Source of the DNA: Psychroflexus salarius
Lineage (GTDB): Bacteria > Bacteroidota > Bacteroidia > Flavobacteriales > Flavobacteriaceae
Length of the DNA stretch: 64,000 nucleotides
Assembly (NCBI RefSeq): GCF_900129035.1
Contig: NZ_FQTW01000002.1
Coordinates: 244,574-308,573, forward strand
Direction: 5' to 3'
The notes below the pieces were generated by a model. The model made no database searches. It had not been told where the DNA came from and saw only the letters and a program-made list of their open reading frames with translations. Each line of letters opens with the position of its first letter. Position 1 is the first letter of the stretch. The translations under genes were made by a program, and so were the position numbers. Shown in pieces: positions 1 through 9,141 of this stretch.

Positions 1-193
1 ATAACGAACCTTCTCTCTTCATATAACGGGTAGCAGCAATACGAGCTGCTTCAATTTGACGTGAATTTATAAAAGTAGAATCTAAAGATTTAATACCAAA
101 TGTACCATTAGAAAGTCTATGACCTCTTCCGGAAACACCTTTCATTCTTCCCTTTTGATGCTTACGATATTTTGTCCTTTTTGGCTGTAACAT
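1..193 (-). CDS. rplP: 50S ribosomal protein L16, 5' part only
   Basis: The reverse strand from an ATG at 193 reads [19 protein letters not shown], the characteristic basic start of L16, a large-subunit protein near the A-site tRNA and peptidyl transferase centre. About 64 codons are inside the window; the rest lies beyond the left edge. It follows rpsC by 21 bases in the S10-spc operon, in the canonical rpsC-rplP order. The frame stays open to the edge, so I see no damage. Identification is by family recognition and gene order. Confidence 0.95.
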   Translation of the reverse strand, partial: MLQPKRTKYRKHQKGRMKGVSGRGHRLSNGTFGIKSLDSTFINSRQIEAARIAATRYMKREGSL

Positions 194-214
194 GATTTAA
201 TCTTTTATGATTAA

Positions 215-922
215 TTACTTTCTACGTCGTGCTTTACGACGTGCTTTTCCTTTGCTTTCATTTTTAGAAAGACCAACTAATGGAGACAGCTCACGTTTAC
301 CATAAACCTCTCCTTTCATGATCCATACTTTAACACCTAGCCTACCATAAGTTGTATGGGCTTCTACTAAGGCGTAATCAATGTCAGCTCGAAAGGTTGA
401 TAGAGGAATTCTTCCTTCTTTGTAAGACTCTACACGTGCCATTTCAGCGCCGTTTAATCGTCCTGCAATTTGAATTTTGATTCCTTCAGCATTCATTCTC
501 ATAGCTGCAGCAATAGCCATTTTTGTTGCACGTCTATAAGATATACGATTCTCAATTTGTCTTGCCACACTGGTAGCAACTAACTGAGCATCAAGTTCAG
601 GTCTTTTAATTTCAAAAATATTAACCTGAACTTCTTTGTCTGTGATTTTCTTAAGCTCTTCTTTCAACTTGTCTACCTCTTGACCACCTTTCCCGATAAT
701 AATACCAGGTCTAGCGGTAGTGATAGTAACGGTTACAAGTTTAAGCGTACGCTCAATAATCACCCTCGAAACGCTAGCTTTTTGGAGACGGGCATGAATA
801 TACTTACGTATTTTATCATCTTCAGCTAGGTTATTACCATAATCTTTTCCTCCATACCAGTTAGATTCCCAACCTTTAATGATTCCAAGTCTATTACCTA
901 TCGGATTTGTTTTTTGTCCCAT
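215..922 (-). CDS. rpsC: 30S ribosomal protein S3
   Basis: Complete 235-residue S3, usual for the family. S3 helps form the mRNA entry channel of the small subunit and binds the 3' domain of 16S rRNA. The start [13 protein letters not shown] is the family signature. The KH RNA-binding region carries the GKGG motif in [15 protein letters not shown] near residue 75, and the C-terminal S3 domain contains the [10 protein letters not shown] motif. The last 15 residues are a basic tail. It sits 8 bases after rplV in the S10 operon. Nothing unusual. Confidence 0.98.
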   Translation of the reverse strand: MGQKTNPIGNRLGIIKGWESNWYGGKDYGNNLAEDDKIRKYIHARLQKASVSRVIIERTLKLVTVTITTARPGIIIGKGGQEVDKLKEELKKITDKEVQVNIFEIKRPELDAQLVATSVARQIENRISYRRATKMAIAAAMRMNAEGIKIQIAGRLNGAEMARVESYKEGRIPLSTFRADIDYALVEAHTTYGRLGVKVWIMKGEVYGKRELSPLVGLSKNESKGKARRKARRRK

Positions 923-930
923 AATTCTCC

Positions 931-1338
931 TTAGCTTTGCGTATTATTGTTTTCACCAAGTATCAACGTTACATGGTTTGATCTTTTTCTAATTCTATGA
1001 GCCCTTCCTTGTGGAGCTGGTCTTAATCGCTTCAACATACTAGCACTATCAACCTTTATTTCACTAATAAATAAATTAGCAGACTCAACATCAGCATCTT
1101 CATTTTTAGCTTGCCAATTAGCAATAGCAGATAGCAGTAATTTTTCAACTCTACCTGAAGCCTCTTTAGTTGAAAACTTCAATATATTTAAGGCATCATT
1201 TACTGATTTCCCTCTAACAAGGTCAGCTACAAGTCTCATCTTTCTAGGTGAAGTTGGACAATTATTCAACTTTGCAAATGCTAGATTAGCTTTAGCTTCT
1301 TTTAGCTTTGCAGCACTTTCTCTTTTTCTAACTCCCAT
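931..1338 (-). CDS. rplV: 50S ribosomal protein L22
   Basis: 135-residue L22, a large-subunit protein whose extended beta-hairpin lines the peptide exit tunnel. The [15 protein letters not shown] block and the hairpin with [19 protein letters not shown] identify it. The protein is longer than the E. coli form (110 residues) because of an N-terminal extension of about 20 residues rich in Lys, Glu and Ala and a short Asn-rich C-terminus; such extensions are common in Bacteroidota. It lies between rpsS and rpsC with gaps of 6 and 8 bases. Confidence 0.97.
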   Translation of the reverse strand: MGVRKRESAAKLKEAKANLAFAKLNNCPTSPRKMRLVADLVRGKSVNDALNILKFSTKEASGRVEKLLLSAIANWQAKNEDADVESANLFISEIKVDSASMLKRLRPAPQGRAHRIRKRSNHVTLILGENNNTQS

Positions 1339-1344
1339 GACTTA

Positions 1345-1623
1345 TTACTTTTTACCCTTATTTTTAGAACCCTGATGACCTCTAAAAGTTCTAGTTGGTG
1401 AAAATTCTCCTAATTTATGGCCTACCATATTTTCTGTAATAAAAACCGGAACAAACTGTCTCCCATTATGAACACCTACAGTTTGACCAACAAAGTCTGG
1501 AGTAATCATAGACGCTCTAGACCAAGTCTTAATAACAGATTTTTTTCCTGACTCAACATTTTGAGCAACTTTTCTTTCTAATTTATAATGGACAAATGGT
1601 CCTTTTTTTAATGAACGAGCCAT
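1345..1623 (-). CDS. rpsS: 30S ribosomal protein S19
   Basis: 92-residue S19, a small-subunit head protein that binds 16S rRNA together with S13 and contacts the A-site tRNA and intersubunit bridge. The start [11 protein letters not shown] and the C-terminal block with [16 protein letters not shown] are diagnostic. Length is normal for the family. The gene is 5 bases downstream of rplB and 6 upstream of rplV in the S10 operon. No anomaly seen. Confidence 0.98.
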   Translation of the reverse strand: MARSLKKGPFVHYKLERKVAQNVESGKKSVIKTWSRASMITPDFVGQTVGVHNGRQFVPVFITENMVGHKLGEFSPTRTFRGHQGSKNKGKK

Positions 1624-1628
1624 ATCAA

Positions 1629-2456
1629 TTATTTCTTTTTACGTTCTAAAATATGCTTACTGCTAGACTTTGTTTTTGATCTAGTCCTAAAACCTTTTGC
1701 AGGTATACCATTACGAGATCTTGGATGCCCTCCAGAAGCTCTACCTTCACCACCACCCATTGGGTGATCAACTGGATTCATTACCACAGGTCTAGTTCTA
1801 GGTCTTCTACCTAACCATCTACTTCTACCAGCTTTACCCGAAATGCAAAGCTGATGATCACTATTAGAAACCGCACCGATTGTAGCTAAACAGTCCGCAA
1901 GAATTAATCGTGTCTCGCCAGAAGGTAATTTAATAGTAACATACTTACCTTCTTTAGCCATTAATTGAGCAAAAGTCCCTGCACTTCGTGCCATAATAGC
2001 ACCTTGACCAGGCCTTAACTCAACACAGGAAATAATTGTCCCAAAAGGAATTTTAGATAACGGCATTGCATTACCTATCTCTGTAGGAACATTATCTTTT
2101 CCAGAAAGAACAGATTGACCTACTTTTATACCGCTTGGAGCGATAATATATCGCTTTTCACCATCAGTGTATTTCAATAATGCAATAAAAGCTGTCCTAT
2201 TAGGGTCATATTGTATTGACTCTACAGTTGCTTCAACACCTTGCTTATCACGCTTAAAATCTATAAGCCTATATCTTCTCTTATGACCACCACCGATGTA
2301 GCGCATAGTCATTTTTCCTTGATTGTTACGACCACCAGACTTTTTTAACGGTGTCAACAAAGACTTTTCCGGCTTATCAGCTGTGATAATGTCGTTATTA
2401 TTCACAACTTTAAAACGCTGGCCTGGAGTATTTGGTTTTAATTTTCTAACCGACAT
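1629..2456 (-). CDS. rplB: 50S ribosomal protein L2
   Basis: 275-residue L2, the conserved large-subunit protein needed for subunit joining and peptidyl transferase activity. Seen in the sequence: the N-terminal OB-fold region with [16 protein letters not shown], and the C-terminal motif [14 protein letters not shown] containing the conserved His of the family. The C-terminus is basic ([12 protein letters not shown]). Length matches bacterial L2. It sits between rplW and rpsS in the S10 operon. Confidence 0.98.
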   Translation of the reverse strand: MSVRKLKPNTPGQRFKVVNNNDIITADKPEKSLLTPLKKSGGRNNQGKMTMRYIGGGHKRRYRLIDFKRDKQGVEATVESIQYDPNRTAFIALLKYTDGEKRYIIAPSGIKVGQSVLSGKDNVPTEIGNAMPLSKIPFGTIISCVELRPGQGAIMARSAGTFAQLMAKEGKYVTIKLPSGETRLILADCLATIGAVSNSDHQLCISGKAGRSRWLGRRPRTRPVVMNPVDHPMGGGEGRASGGHPRSRNGIPAKGFRTRSKTKSSSKHILERKKK

Positions 2457-2465
2457 TTTATCTTA

Positions 2466-2756
2466 TTAAAGATTATTATATAAATCTAATGTATCTCCTT
2501 CCGCTACTTTAATCATAGCTTTTTTGTACGCATTAGTCTTACCTGAGACAATACCTGTCTTAGTATATCTTGTTTTGTATTTAGGTAAAACCCTAAGAGT
2601 TCTAACCTTATCTACGCTAACATTATAAGTTGATTCAATTTCATTCTTAATCTGAACCTTGTTAGCCTTAACATCAACCAAAAAAGTAAAAGTATTTTGC
2701 ACTTCACTTTGATCTGTTGACTTTTCTGTGATTAATGGTTTTAAAATTACACTCAT
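2466..2756 (-). CDS. rplW: 50S ribosomal protein L23
   Basis: 96-residue L23, a protein at the rim of the peptide exit tunnel that serves as docking site for trigger factor and signal recognition particle. The start VILKPLITEKST and the central KANKVQIKNEIESTYNV block are family signatures. Normal length. It lies between rplD (7-base gap) and rplB (9-base gap) in the expected order. Confidence 0.97.
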   Translation of the reverse strand: MSVILKPLITEKSTDQSEVQNTFTFLVDVKANKVQIKNEIESTYNVSVDKVRTLRVLPKYKTRYTKTGIVSGKTNAYKKAMIKVAEGDTLDLYNNL

Positions 2757-2763
2757 AATTAGA

Positions 2764-3393
2764 TTATTTACCTAAAATATCTTGTAAAAATTCGACTTGC
2801 GCTTCAGAAATAAAAACAAAATTAGAATTCAACAAAGTATAAGTGTTTAATTCTGAATGCTTTACTACTTTAGTGCGGTCTAAATTTCGCGACGACAAAT
2901 ATACATTTTTATTATTGTCTGTCAACACAAATGTTGATTTTTTATTTTCAACATCAAATGATGATAAGACTTTTTTAAATTCTTTAGTTTTTGGTGATTC
3001 AAAAGTAAAGTCCTCTACAATAAAAAGTTGTTTGTCTGCAAGTTTCTGTGACAAGGCAGATTTACGCGCTAGACGCTTAAGCTTTTTATTAAGTTTTTGA
3101 CTATAATCCCTTACTCTTGGACCAAAAACACGACCACCACCTTTAAATATAGGTGATTTAATACTACCTGCTCTAGCAGTTCCAGTACCTTTTTGCTTTT
3201 TAATTTTACGAGTACTACCTTTAATCTCAGCTCTTTCTTTAGCTTTATGCGTTCCTTGTCTTAAATTAGCTAAATGCTGTTTAACATCAAGATACATTGC
3301 ATGATTATTTGGCTCAATTCCAAAAACACTATCAGAAATATCAATATTTCTGCCTGTTTCTTTACCATTAATATCTAATACTGCTACTTTCAT
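2764..3393 (-). CDS. rplD: 50S ribosomal protein L4
   Basis: 209-residue L4, a large-subunit assembly protein whose extended loop reaches the exit tunnel; in enterobacteria it also represses the S10 operon. The loop motif KKQKGTGTARAGS and the following GGGRVFGPRVRDY are diagnostic, around residues 67-95. The start overlaps the rplC stop by one base, which suggests translational coupling. No leader resembling the E. coli L4 target is evident here, so autoregulation is not claimed. Confidence 0.97.
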   Translation of the reverse strand: MKVAVLDINGKETGRNIDISDSVFGIEPNNHAMYLDVKQHLANLRQGTHKAKERAEIKGSTRKIKKQKGTGTARAGSIKSPIFKGGGRVFGPRVRDYSQKLNKKLKRLARKSALSQKLADKQLFIVEDFTFESPKTKEFKKVLSSFDVENKKSTFVLTDNNKNVYLSSRNLDRTKVVKHSELNTYTLLNSNFVFISEAQVEFLQDILGK

Positions 3394-4007
3394 TATTTAA
3401 GAATAGTTACATAAGAGTTTTTATGTCCAGGTACACATCCTTTTACTACTAAAAGGTTTTTCTCTGGAACTACTTTTAAAACTCTAAGATTTTGAACTTT
3501 TACTTTTTTGTTTCCCATTTGTCCAGCCATACGCATCCCTTTAAAGATTCGAGCTGGATATGAAGCTGCACCGACTGATCCAGGTGCTCTCAACATGCTT
3601 TGCTGACCATGAGTTCTTTCTGAACCGCTAAAACCGTGTCGTTTAACAACACCTTGGAAACCTTTACCTTTAGAAGTACCACTTATGTCAACAAATTCAC
3701 CTTCGGTGAAGATATCAACAGTAATGTGATCTCCTAATTTAAATTCTTCTTCGAAACCTTGGAACTCAATAACTTTTCTTTTGACAGAAGTACCAGCTTT
3801 TTTAAAGTGACCTAAGTCAGCCTTGGTGGCATTTTTGTCTGATTTGTCATCGAAACCAAGTTGAAGAGCATCATACCCGTCAACCTCACTGGTTCTGACT
3901 TGGGTAACGGCACATGGACCAGCTTCGATTACTGTGCATGGAATATTTTTCCCATTTTCATCGAAAAGGCTTGTCATACCGATTTTTTTTCCTATTAACC
4001 CAGACAT
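3393..4007 (-). CDS. rplC: 50S ribosomal protein L3
   Basis: 204-residue L3, an early-assembly large-subunit protein whose loops approach the peptidyl transferase centre. The N-terminus [19 protein letters not shown] and the motif [14 protein letters not shown] are family signatures, followed by [23 protein letters not shown]. The Gln in THGQQ is in the position methylated by PrmB in other bacteria. The gene is 22 bases after rpsJ and overlaps rplD by one base. Confidence 0.97.
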   Translation of the reverse strand: MSGLIGKKIGMTSLFDENGKNIPCTVIEAGPCAVTQVRTSEVDGYDALQLGFDDKSDKNATKADLGHFKKAGTSVKRKVIEFQGFEEEFKLGDHITVDIFTEGEFVDISGTSKGKGFQGVVKRHGFSGSERTHGQQSMLRAPGSVGAASYPARIFKGMRMAGQMGNKKVKVQNLRVLKVVPEKNLLVVKGCVPGHKNSYVTILK

Positions 4008-4029
4008 ATTTATAATTATTAATTAGTAA

Positions 4030-4335
4030 TTAAACTTTTATTTCAACTTCTACACCACTCGGCAGCTCAAGCTTCATCAAAGCATCAATAGTCTTTGAAG
4101 ATGAACTGTAAATATCAAGTAACCTCTTGTATGAATCAAGCTGAAATTGCTCTCTTGCTTTTTTATTAACGTGCGGTGACCTAAGAACAGTAAATATCTT
4201 TTTCTTAGTCGGTAACGGTATTGGACCAGTAACCACAGCACCAGTAGTTTTTACGGTCTTCACAATTTTTTCTGCAGATTTATCTACTAAATTGTGATCG
4301 TAAGATTTTAATTTTATTCTAATTTTTTGACTCAT
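4030..4335 (-). CDS. rpsJ: 30S ribosomal protein S10
   Basis: 101-residue S10, a small-subunit head protein that also serves as NusE in transcription antitermination. The start [20 protein letters not shown] and the motif [20 protein letters not shown] are diagnostic. Length is normal. Its place directly after fusA, 9 bases away, shows that the str and S10 operons are joined here; tufA, which sits between them in E. coli, is absent. Confidence 0.98.
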   Translation of the reverse strand: MSQKIRIKLKSYDHNLVDKSAEKIVKTVKTTGAVVTGPIPLPTKKKIFTVLRSPHVNKKAREQFQLDSYKRLLDIYSSSSKTIDALMKLELPSGVEVEIKV

Positions 4336-4344
4336 GACTTCTTA

Positions 4345-6453
4345 TTATTCGTTTGAACCTGTTGCCGCTTTGATTACTTCTTGAGAAATATTAGACGGTG
4401 TTTCTTGGTATTCAGAAAACTCCATTGTTGAAGTTGCTCGACCAGACGATAATGTTCTTAAAGTAGTAACATAACCAAACATTTCAGATAACGGTACGTC
4501 TGCTTTAATAATTTTTGCACCCGAACGATCTGACATGTTATTAACTTGACCTCTTCTTCTATTTAAGTCACCTACAATATCACCCATGTTTTCTTCGGGG
4601 GTAACAACCTCTACTTTCATAATAGGCTCAAGAACGACAGCCCCAGCTTTTTTTGCAGATGCTTTATAACCCATTTTCGCAGCTAATTCAAATGACAATT
4701 GATCTGAATCAACAGGATGGAATGATCCATCTTTTAAGGTAACTTTTAAAGTATCCATTCTAAAGCCTGCTAAAGGTCCGTTTTTCATAGCTTCTTCAAA
4801 ACCTTTTTGAACAGATGGTATAAATTCTTTAGGTATACGACCGCCTTTAATTTGATCTACAAACTGAAGACCTGTACCTTCAAAATCGTCATCAACTGGA
4901 CCCATTTCAAATACAATGTCGGCAAACTTACCACGTCCACCAGATTGCTTTTTATAAACTTCACGATGTTCTGCAGACTTTGTAACTGCTTCTTTGTATT
5001 CAACTTGAGGCTCACCTTCATTAACTTCAACCTTAAATTCACGTTTTAGACGATCCACTAAGATTTCGATATGAAGCTCTCCCATTCCCGATATAATTGT
5101 TTGACCAGAAGCATCATCAGTCTTAACTTGGAATGTTGGATCTTCTTCAGCTAATTTACCTAAAGCAACACCCAATTTTTCAACATCTGCTTTTGTTTTC
5201 GGTTCAACCGCAATACCAATAACTGGATCAGGAAAAGTCATGGACTCAAGAACAATTGGATGATTTAAATCCGTTAAGGTATCACCAGTTTTAATATCTT
5301 TAAAACCAACAGCAGCGCCTATATCACCAGCTTCAATTTTATCTATCGGCTGTTGTTTATTAGAGTGCATTTGGTACATTCGAGAAATACGCTCTTTTTT
5401 ACCAGAACGGTTATTTAATACATATGAACCAGCATCTAAAGTACCTGAGTATGTTCTAAAAAAAGCTAAACGACCAACAAAAGGATCGGTAGCAATTTTA
5501 AAAGCAAGTGCAGAAAACGGAGAGTCTACATTAGGCTTTCTAACTTCTGGCTCTCCAGTAGTTGGATTTTCGCCCTCGATAGCTTCAACATCAATTGGCG
5601 AAGGTAAGTATCTCATCACAGCATCAAGCATTGCCTGAACACCTTTATTTTTAAAGGCTGAACCACACATCATTGGTATAATGGACATGTCAATAGTTGC
5701 AGCTCTTAAAGCAGCGATGATTTCATCTTCTGTGATAGAATTTTCATCTTCAAAGAATTTCTCCATCAATTCCTCATCATATTCCGCAACAGCTTCAACT
5801 AATTCTGCTCTGTATTTATCAACATCAGCTTGTAATTCAGCAGGAATATCAATTTCCTCATAAGTCATTCCGAAATCTTCTTCATTCCAGATAATAGCTT
5901 TCTTAGAAATTAAATCAACCACACCTTTAAAGTCAATTTCATCACCAATAGGAACCTGTAACGGCACCGGATTGCCGCCTAACATTTCTTTAACTTGCTT
6001 ACACACATTAAAGAAGTTTGCACCTTGGCGATCCATTTTGTTCACAAAACCTAATCTCGGTACTCTGTATTTATCGGCTTGTCTCCAAACTGTTTCAGAT
6101 TGTGGTTCAACACCATCAACCGCACTAAACAAAGCAACTACACCATCAAGCACACGCAAAGAACGTTCAACTTCAACTGTAAAGTCAACGTGACCCGGCG
6201 TATCAATAATGTTTACTATGTACTCATGGTCTTTGTAAGGCCAAGTACAGTGTGTTGCAGCCGAGGTAATTGTAATACCACGTTCTTGCTCTTGCTCCAT
6301 CCAGTCCATAGTTGCCGCCCCATCATGAACTTCACCTATTTTATGACTAATACCTGTGTAATACAAAATACGTTCAGTAGTCGTGGTTTTACCTGCATCA
6401 ATGTGAGCAGCAATTCCGATATTTCTAGTAAATTTTAAATCTCTTTGTGCCAT
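4345..6453 (-). CDS. fusA: Translation elongation factor G
   Basis: 702-residue EF-G, the GTPase that drives translocation of tRNA and mRNA on the ribosome. The GTP-binding domain shows the P-loop AHIDAGKT (residues 16-23), DTPGH (84-88) and NKMD (138-141). Domains II-V follow at normal spacing, with domain IV starting near [13 protein letters not shown]. Length matches the family. It lies between rpsG (5 bases) and rpsJ (9 bases). Antisense open frames over this gene are shadows of its codon pattern. Confidence 0.98.
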   Translation of the reverse strand: MAQRDLKFTRNIGIAAHIDAGKTTTTERILYYTGISHKIGEVHDGAATMDWMEQEQERGITITSAATHCTWPYKDHEYIVNIIDTPGHVDFTVEVERSLRVLDGVVALFSAVDGVEPQSETVWRQADKYRVPRLGFVNKMDRQGANFFNVCKQVKEMLGGNPVPLQVPIGDEIDFKGVVDLISKKAIIWNEEDFGMTYEEIDIPAELQADVDKYRAELVEAVAEYDEELMEKFFEDENSITEDEIIAALRAATIDMSIIPMMCGSAFKNKGVQAMLDAVMRYLPSPIDVEAIEGENPTTGEPEVRKPNVDSPFSALAFKIATDPFVGRLAFFRTYSGTLDAGSYVLNNRSGKKERISRMYQMHSNKQQPIDKIEAGDIGAAVGFKDIKTGDTLTDLNHPIVLESMTFPDPVIGIAVEPKTKADVEKLGVALGKLAEEDPTFQVKTDDASGQTIISGMGELHIEILVDRLKREFKVEVNEGEPQVEYKEAVTKSAEHREVYKKQSGGRGKFADIVFEMGPVDDDFEGTGLQFVDQIKGGRIPKEFIPSVQKGFEEAMKNGPLAGFRMDTLKVTLKDGSFHPVDSDQLSFELAAKMGYKASAKKAGAVVLEPIMKVEVVTPEENMGDIVGDLNRRRGQVNNMSDRSGAKIIKADVPLSEMFGYVTTLRTLSSGRATSTMEFSEYQETPSNISQEVIKAATGSNE

Positions 6454-6458
6454 TATTT

Positions 6459-6935
6459 TTAGAATCTAAAATGTGAAAATGCTTTATTGGCTTCTGCCAT
6501 CTTATGGGTATCAACACGTTTCTTAACCGCAGCACCTTCTTCTTTAGCCGCAGCAAGAATTTCAGCTGCTAATTTAGCTGACATTGTTTTTTCATTACGC
6601 TTTCTTGAATATCCAATTAACCATTTCATAGCAATTGATATTTTTCTGTCAGGTCTAATTTGAGATGGGATTTGAAATGTAGCACCACCAACACGTCTAC
6701 TTTTAACTTCAACGTGAGGCATAACATTTGACAGAGCGTCTTTCCACAACTCTAGCGCAGTTTTTTCATCATCCTGTTTTTTATCTTCTACAATATCCAT
6801 TGCATCATAAAAAATCTTAAACGCAATTGATTTTTTACCATCCCACATCATCATATTTACAAATCTAGTAACGAGTTGGTCGTTAAACTTTGGATCTGGC
6901 AATAATGGTCTTTTTTTGGCTTGTCTTTTTCTCAT
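6459..6935 (-). CDS. rpsG: 30S ribosomal protein S7
   Basis: 158-residue S7, which nucleates assembly of the 16S rRNA 3' domain and contacts the E-site tRNA. The start [17 protein letters not shown] and the motif [16 protein letters not shown] identify it, and it ends in AFSHFRF as short-form S7 proteins do. It is the second gene of the str operon, 16 bases after rpsL. Confidence 0.98.
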   Translation of the reverse strand: MRKRQAKKRPLLPDPKFNDQLVTRFVNMMMWDGKKSIAFKIFYDAMDIVEDKKQDDEKTALELWKDALSNVMPHVEVKSRRVGGATFQIPSQIRPDRKISIAMKWLIGYSRKRNEKTMSAKLAAEILAAAKEEGAAVKKRVDTHKMAEANKAFSHFRF

Positions 6936-6951
6936 GTCTCTGCTTTAAGAT

Positions 6952-7326
6952 TTATTTTTTTGGACGTTTTGCACCATACTTAGAGCGTCTTTGTAAACGA
7001 CCTTCAACACCAGCCGTATCTAGAGCACCACGAACAATGTGATACCTAACACCTGGTAAATCTTTTACTCTACCACCTCTAACTAATACTATCGAGTGCT
7101 CTTGAAGATTGTGACCCTCACCTGGAATGTAAGCGTTTACCTCTTTACCATTTGTCAACCTTACCCTAGCTACTTTTCTCATAGCTGAATTAGGTTTTTT
7201 TGGTGTAGTTGTGTAAACACGCGTACAAACTCCACGACGTTGAGGGCAAGAATCTAAGGCAGCCGATTTACTCTTCTTAGTCATCGAGCGTCTTCCTTGT
7301 CTTACTAACTGTGAAATTGTTGGCAT
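6952..7326 (-). CDS. rpsL: 30S ribosomal protein S12
   Basis: 124-residue S12, which lies at the decoding centre and controls accuracy. The loop [12 protein letters not shown] (about residues 40-51) keeps the lysine at position 43 whose replacement gives streptomycin resistance in other bacteria, and the second loop [13 protein letters not shown] is also intact, so no resistance change is visible. It is the first gene of the ribosomal operon; the promoter at 7367-7397 lies just upstream. Confidence 0.98.
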   Translation of the reverse strand: MPTISQLVRQGRRSMTKKSKSAALDSCPQRRGVCTRVYTTTPKKPNSAMRKVARVRLTNGKEVNAYIPGEGHNLQEHSIVLVRGGRVKDLPGVRYHIVRGALDTAGVEGRLQRRSKYGAKRPKK

Positions 7327-7366
7327 AATTTTACTTAAATTATTTATTCTTAATTTTTAAGGTTTG

Positions 7367-7397
7367 CAAATGTATTAAAATATATTTAGCCAACAAA
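7367..7397 (-). promoter_or_regulatory. Promoter of the str-S10 ribosomal operon
   Basis: On the reverse strand TTTG (7394-7397) is followed by 19 bases and then TACATTTG (7367-7374). This fits the Bacteroidota primary sigma consensus TTTG-N19-TAnnTTTG exactly. Transcription would start near 7361, giving an untranslated leader of about 35 bases before the rpsL ATG at 7326. No other strong promoter was seen before rplP, so it probably drives the whole block. Confidence 0.8.
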
Positions 7398-7440
7398 TTT
7401 TAAATCATTAATTTTCAAGCCGAAAGAAACACATAACCCG

Positions 7441-9021
7441 TTGAAAAGAATTTTATTTATTCGCATCTGTCTTTGCGCAATTTTGATAGTATGCGCTGGA
7501 AGAACTGAAGCACAGCAAATCAGTTTTTTGGATTCAATTTCATCTGAAATTGAAAAAATTAATTTGATAAAATCTGAAATTGAAAGAATAAATAAGAAAA
7601 AAGCACTTATCTCCTATTTAAATCAGAATAGCTTTCCATTTGCGAAAATAGACTCATCAACAAACAAAATTATCTTTGGCGAAAAGATCAAACAAATCAT
7701 TGCCAAACCACATGATAAGTTAACAAGGAAAATTTTAGACAACAAAACTATTCAAGTTGAAACTTTAAGTGCATTTAATACTGAAATAGATAAACTCAAA
7801 AAGCGTTTAACAAATAAAGGCTATCCATTTGAAAACATCTCAACCAAATTGATTGAAATCGAAAATCAAGTTTTATACATATATATAAGTATCGAAATAC
7901 GTAACAAAAGAATTATTGACGAGGTAGTTATTAAAGGTTACCAAAACCTACCTAAACGACTCATCAAAAATAAGATTAACAATCTTATAATGAAAAACAA
8001 AAAAGTAGACCTAATCAAAGAACTCAAATTCTTTGAACAAGAGCTCCCGATTAAATTAAGGACTGAAATTAATTACCTTTACAAAAAAGATACTACCAAA
8101 TTATTTATTTACGCAGACAAAAAGCTTGAAAATGAATTTAGTGGAATATTAGGGTTTTCAAATGAAGACAACAATTTTGAATTAAATGGTAACGCTAATC
8201 TCAAACTTCAAAATCTAATTAACTTAAACGAAAAACTTAGGCTTCAATACAACAACACTAACTCCGATCAAGAAATCATCGACCTAAACTTAGGTCTTCC
8301 CTTTTTATTGAACACACCCATTAAAAGCGAAACAAGGTTTCATATATTTAACCAAGATAGCACTTTTAGCAACACAACATTTGAACAAAATTTAAACTAT
8401 ATAGTTAATAAAAAGATTAAACTAGGCCTACTTTACAATTCAGAAACGTCGAATAACACCATCAACTCTAACGAAGATTTCAACTATAATGGAATTGGCC
8501 TAACATCGCAAATTAGCTTTGATGATTACGGAACACTCAGCTTAAGAATGCAAACTGGAGAACGAAAAACAGAATTAAAAAAAACAAGAAGCAGAATTAA
8601 ACTAGCTTACAATAACACATTAAAATTTAACAAACTTTATTCTACTGAAGTTAACATCAACTTTGCAGAAACTTACGCAGATGATTTTTTTGAAAGTGAA
8701 GTATTTAGGATTGGTGGTATTCATGATTTAAGAGGCTTTTTAGAAAACAGTATAATAGCAACACAGTATTCGTTAATGAAAATCAACCATAACTTTAAAC
8801 TAACAGAAGAACTTACAACACTAGTGACAACTGATTTTGGACAAACTAGAAACAAATTAAATTTAAACAACGCTCTGTACTTTTACAGTTTTGGCTTTGG
8901 GCTAAGTTTAAAACAAACTAAATCTAACATAAGAATAATTCTAGCTAATGGATTTTCAAATAGACAAAATTTTGATGCTCAGGATACGAAAATTCACATT
9001 GTGTTGAGTAGTTATTTTTAA
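7441..9021 (+). CDS. POTRA and beta-barrel outer-membrane protein, BamA/TamA-like
   Basis: 526 residues. A signal peptide ends near residue 24 (LIVCAGRTEAQQ). Residues about 150-225 look like one POTRA domain (DEVVIKGYQNLPKRLI). Residues about 230-526 are rich in alternating strands and end in a terminal Phe (VLSSYF), as expected for a barrel recognised by the BAM machinery. The block GGIHDLRGF (425-433) matches the conserved RGF region of surface-antigen (D15) barrels, whose Arg sits inside the pore. It is shorter than BamA (five POTRA), so an Omp85 relative of unknown task is likelier than BamA itself. The start is TTG; no in-frame ATG lies near and the signal peptide begins right there. 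It is divergent from rpsL. Confidence 0.7.
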   Translation: MKRILFIRICLCAILIVCAGRTEAQQISFLDSISSEIEKINLIKSEIERINKKKALISYLNQNSFPFAKIDSSTNKIIFGEKIKQIIAKPHDKLTRKILDNKTIQVETLSAFNTEIDKLKKRLTNKGYPFENISTKLIEIENQVLYIYISIEIRNKRIIDEVVIKGYQNLPKRLIKNKINNLIMKNKKVDLIKELKFFEQELPIKLRTEINYLYKKDTTKLFIYADKKLENEFSGILGFSNEDNNFELNGNANLKLQNLINLNEKLRLQYNNTNSDQEIIDLNLGLPFLLNTPIKSETRFHIFNQDSTFSNTTFEQNLNYIVNKKIKLGLLYNSETSNNTINSNEDFNYNGIGLTSQISFDDYGTLSLRMQTGERKTELKKTRSRIKLAYNNTLKFNKLYSTEVNINFAETYADDFFESEVFRIGGIHDLRGFLENSIIATQYSLMKINHNFKLTEELTTLVTTDFGQTRNKLNLNNALYFYSFGFGLSLKQTKSNIRIILANGFSNRQNFDAQDTKIHIVLSSYF

Positions 9022-9081
9022 TTTAAACATAAAATATGTTAAGATTTAACACCTTTAATTTTAAATTAATGTAAAAAAATG

Positions 9082-9110
9082 TTGTGCAATTAAGTATTTA
9101 TTTACATTTT
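9082..9110 (+). promoter_or_regulatory. Possible promoter of the SusC-SusD operon
   Basis: TTG (9082-9084), 18 bases, then TACATTTT (9103-9110) followed by TG. This resembles the Bacteroidota TTTG / TAnnTTTG pattern with one base off in the -7 box. It is 31 bases upstream of the SusC ATG and is the best candidate in the 120-base gap. No sigma/anti-sigma pair lies beside it. Confidence 0.35.
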
Positions 9111-9141
9111 TGGCATTGGCTAATTCAAATAAATTAATAAA

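Noticed and set aside
4807..6438. Several plus-strand open frames of 60-119 codons opposite fusA
   Set aside because: They lie wholly within the highly conserved EF-G gene, have no family features, and are explained by its codon pattern.
6952..7326. Possible streptomycin-resistance change in S12
   Set aside because: The Lys43 loop and the second loop ([13 protein letters not shown]) are the sensitive, wild-type form.
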